NCBI GenBank assembly: GCA_002386045.1
Contig: DGEQ01000135.1
Coordinates: 1-21,534 of the forward strand
Source: Hungateiclostridiaceae bacterium UBA3922
GTDB taxonomy: Bacteria; Bacillota; Clostridia; Acetivibrionales; DTU013
Direction: 5' to 3'
DNA length: 21,534 bases
In this document: one piece after another, positions 21,400 to 21,534 of the stretch
Layout of the letters: every line of letters starts with the position of its first letter
Numbering within the stretch: the first letter of the stretch is position 1
Notes under the pieces: generated by a model
Database searches by the model: none
What the model saw: only the letters and a program-made list of their open reading frames with translations
What the model was told of the DNA's origin: nothing
Program-made: the position numbers and the translations under genes

Positions 21400-21534
21400 A
21401 TGCATTATCTTGGCATCAGGCCGGAAAATTTCAACCCGCAGGTATATTTCACTTTCAGGGGCAGATATGAGGAGAACCACGTGACCAAGATCCATTCCCA
21501 TGATTTTGTCACGATGATCTATGTCATGTCGGGA
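21400..21534 (+). CDS. AraC-family transcriptional regulator, N-terminal part
   Basis: The first 45 codons of a gene that leaves the window. The reading MHYLGIRPENFNPQVYF continues with EENHVTKIHSHDFVTMIYVMSG. The HSHDF-VTMIYVMSG stretch is the start of the cupin sensor domain of AraC-type regulators (compare the usual HxHxxxEIxYVLSG), where the histidines sit on the first strands of the barrel. The DNA-binding half lies outside, so the family call rests on this part only. The ATG at 21400 has AAAGGTTGG about 9 nt upstream. It has a promoter with an operator-like dyad and diverges from the ABC exporter. Confidence 0.75.
   Translation, partial: MHYLGIRPENFNPQVYFTFRGRYEENHVTKIHSHDFVTMIYVMSG

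Overview
The window looks like chromosome from a spore-forming member of the Clostridia (Bacillota) with fairly high GC. The evidence is a T-box leader before ilvB, a class I-alpha glutamine synthetase of Bacillus length, a classical clostridial rubredoxin, the sporulation-associated YyaC/DUF1256 protein, the rho-rpmE-DUF1385-prmC cluster typical of Gram-positive anaerobes, and strong AGGAGG-type ribosome binding sites throughout. No rRNA, tRNA, insertion sequence, prophage or CRISPR array was seen. Most genes lie on the minus strand.

Layout: 1-2225 is a branched-chain amino acid operon (promoter, T-box leader with terminator, ilvB, start of ilvN). 2293-2580 encodes a small unknown protein, and 2712-2950 is a long imperfect palindrome without a recognisable gene. 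3000-6221 carries a membrane-anchored HtrA-type protease, a DUF951 zinc-ribbon protein and glnA. 6357-8354 (plus strand) encodes a secreted, membrane-anchored GH5 glycoside hydrolase with an apparent beta/gamma-crystallin module and an F5/8 type C module, closed by a very strong two-way terminator. 8479-9993 holds rubredoxin, a LiaF/DUF5668-like membrane protein and yyaC. 10223-11275 (plus) is a PAS-PP2C phosphatase whose 3' end overlaps that of prmC. 11247-15626 is the block rho, rpmE, DUF1385, prmC (minus strand). 15683-16348 is a cysteine-rich protein; 16580-17467 (plus) is a diacylglycerol kinase-family lipid kinase. 17665-21186 is a two-gene heterodimeric ABC exporter of the BmrCD/TM287-288 type, divergent from an AraC-family regulator cut by the window end.

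Most genes are housekeeping. The least explained items are the 219-bp palindrome, the GH5/crystallin/discoidin-like enzyme, a long charged Rho insertion with AT-hook-like motifs, repeated 11-mers in the glnA leader, the apparent lack of a standard start codon for the full PAS domain of the phosphatase, and an operator-like dyad on the promoter of the AraC-family gene. I did not find clear evidence of a wholly new multi-gene system.
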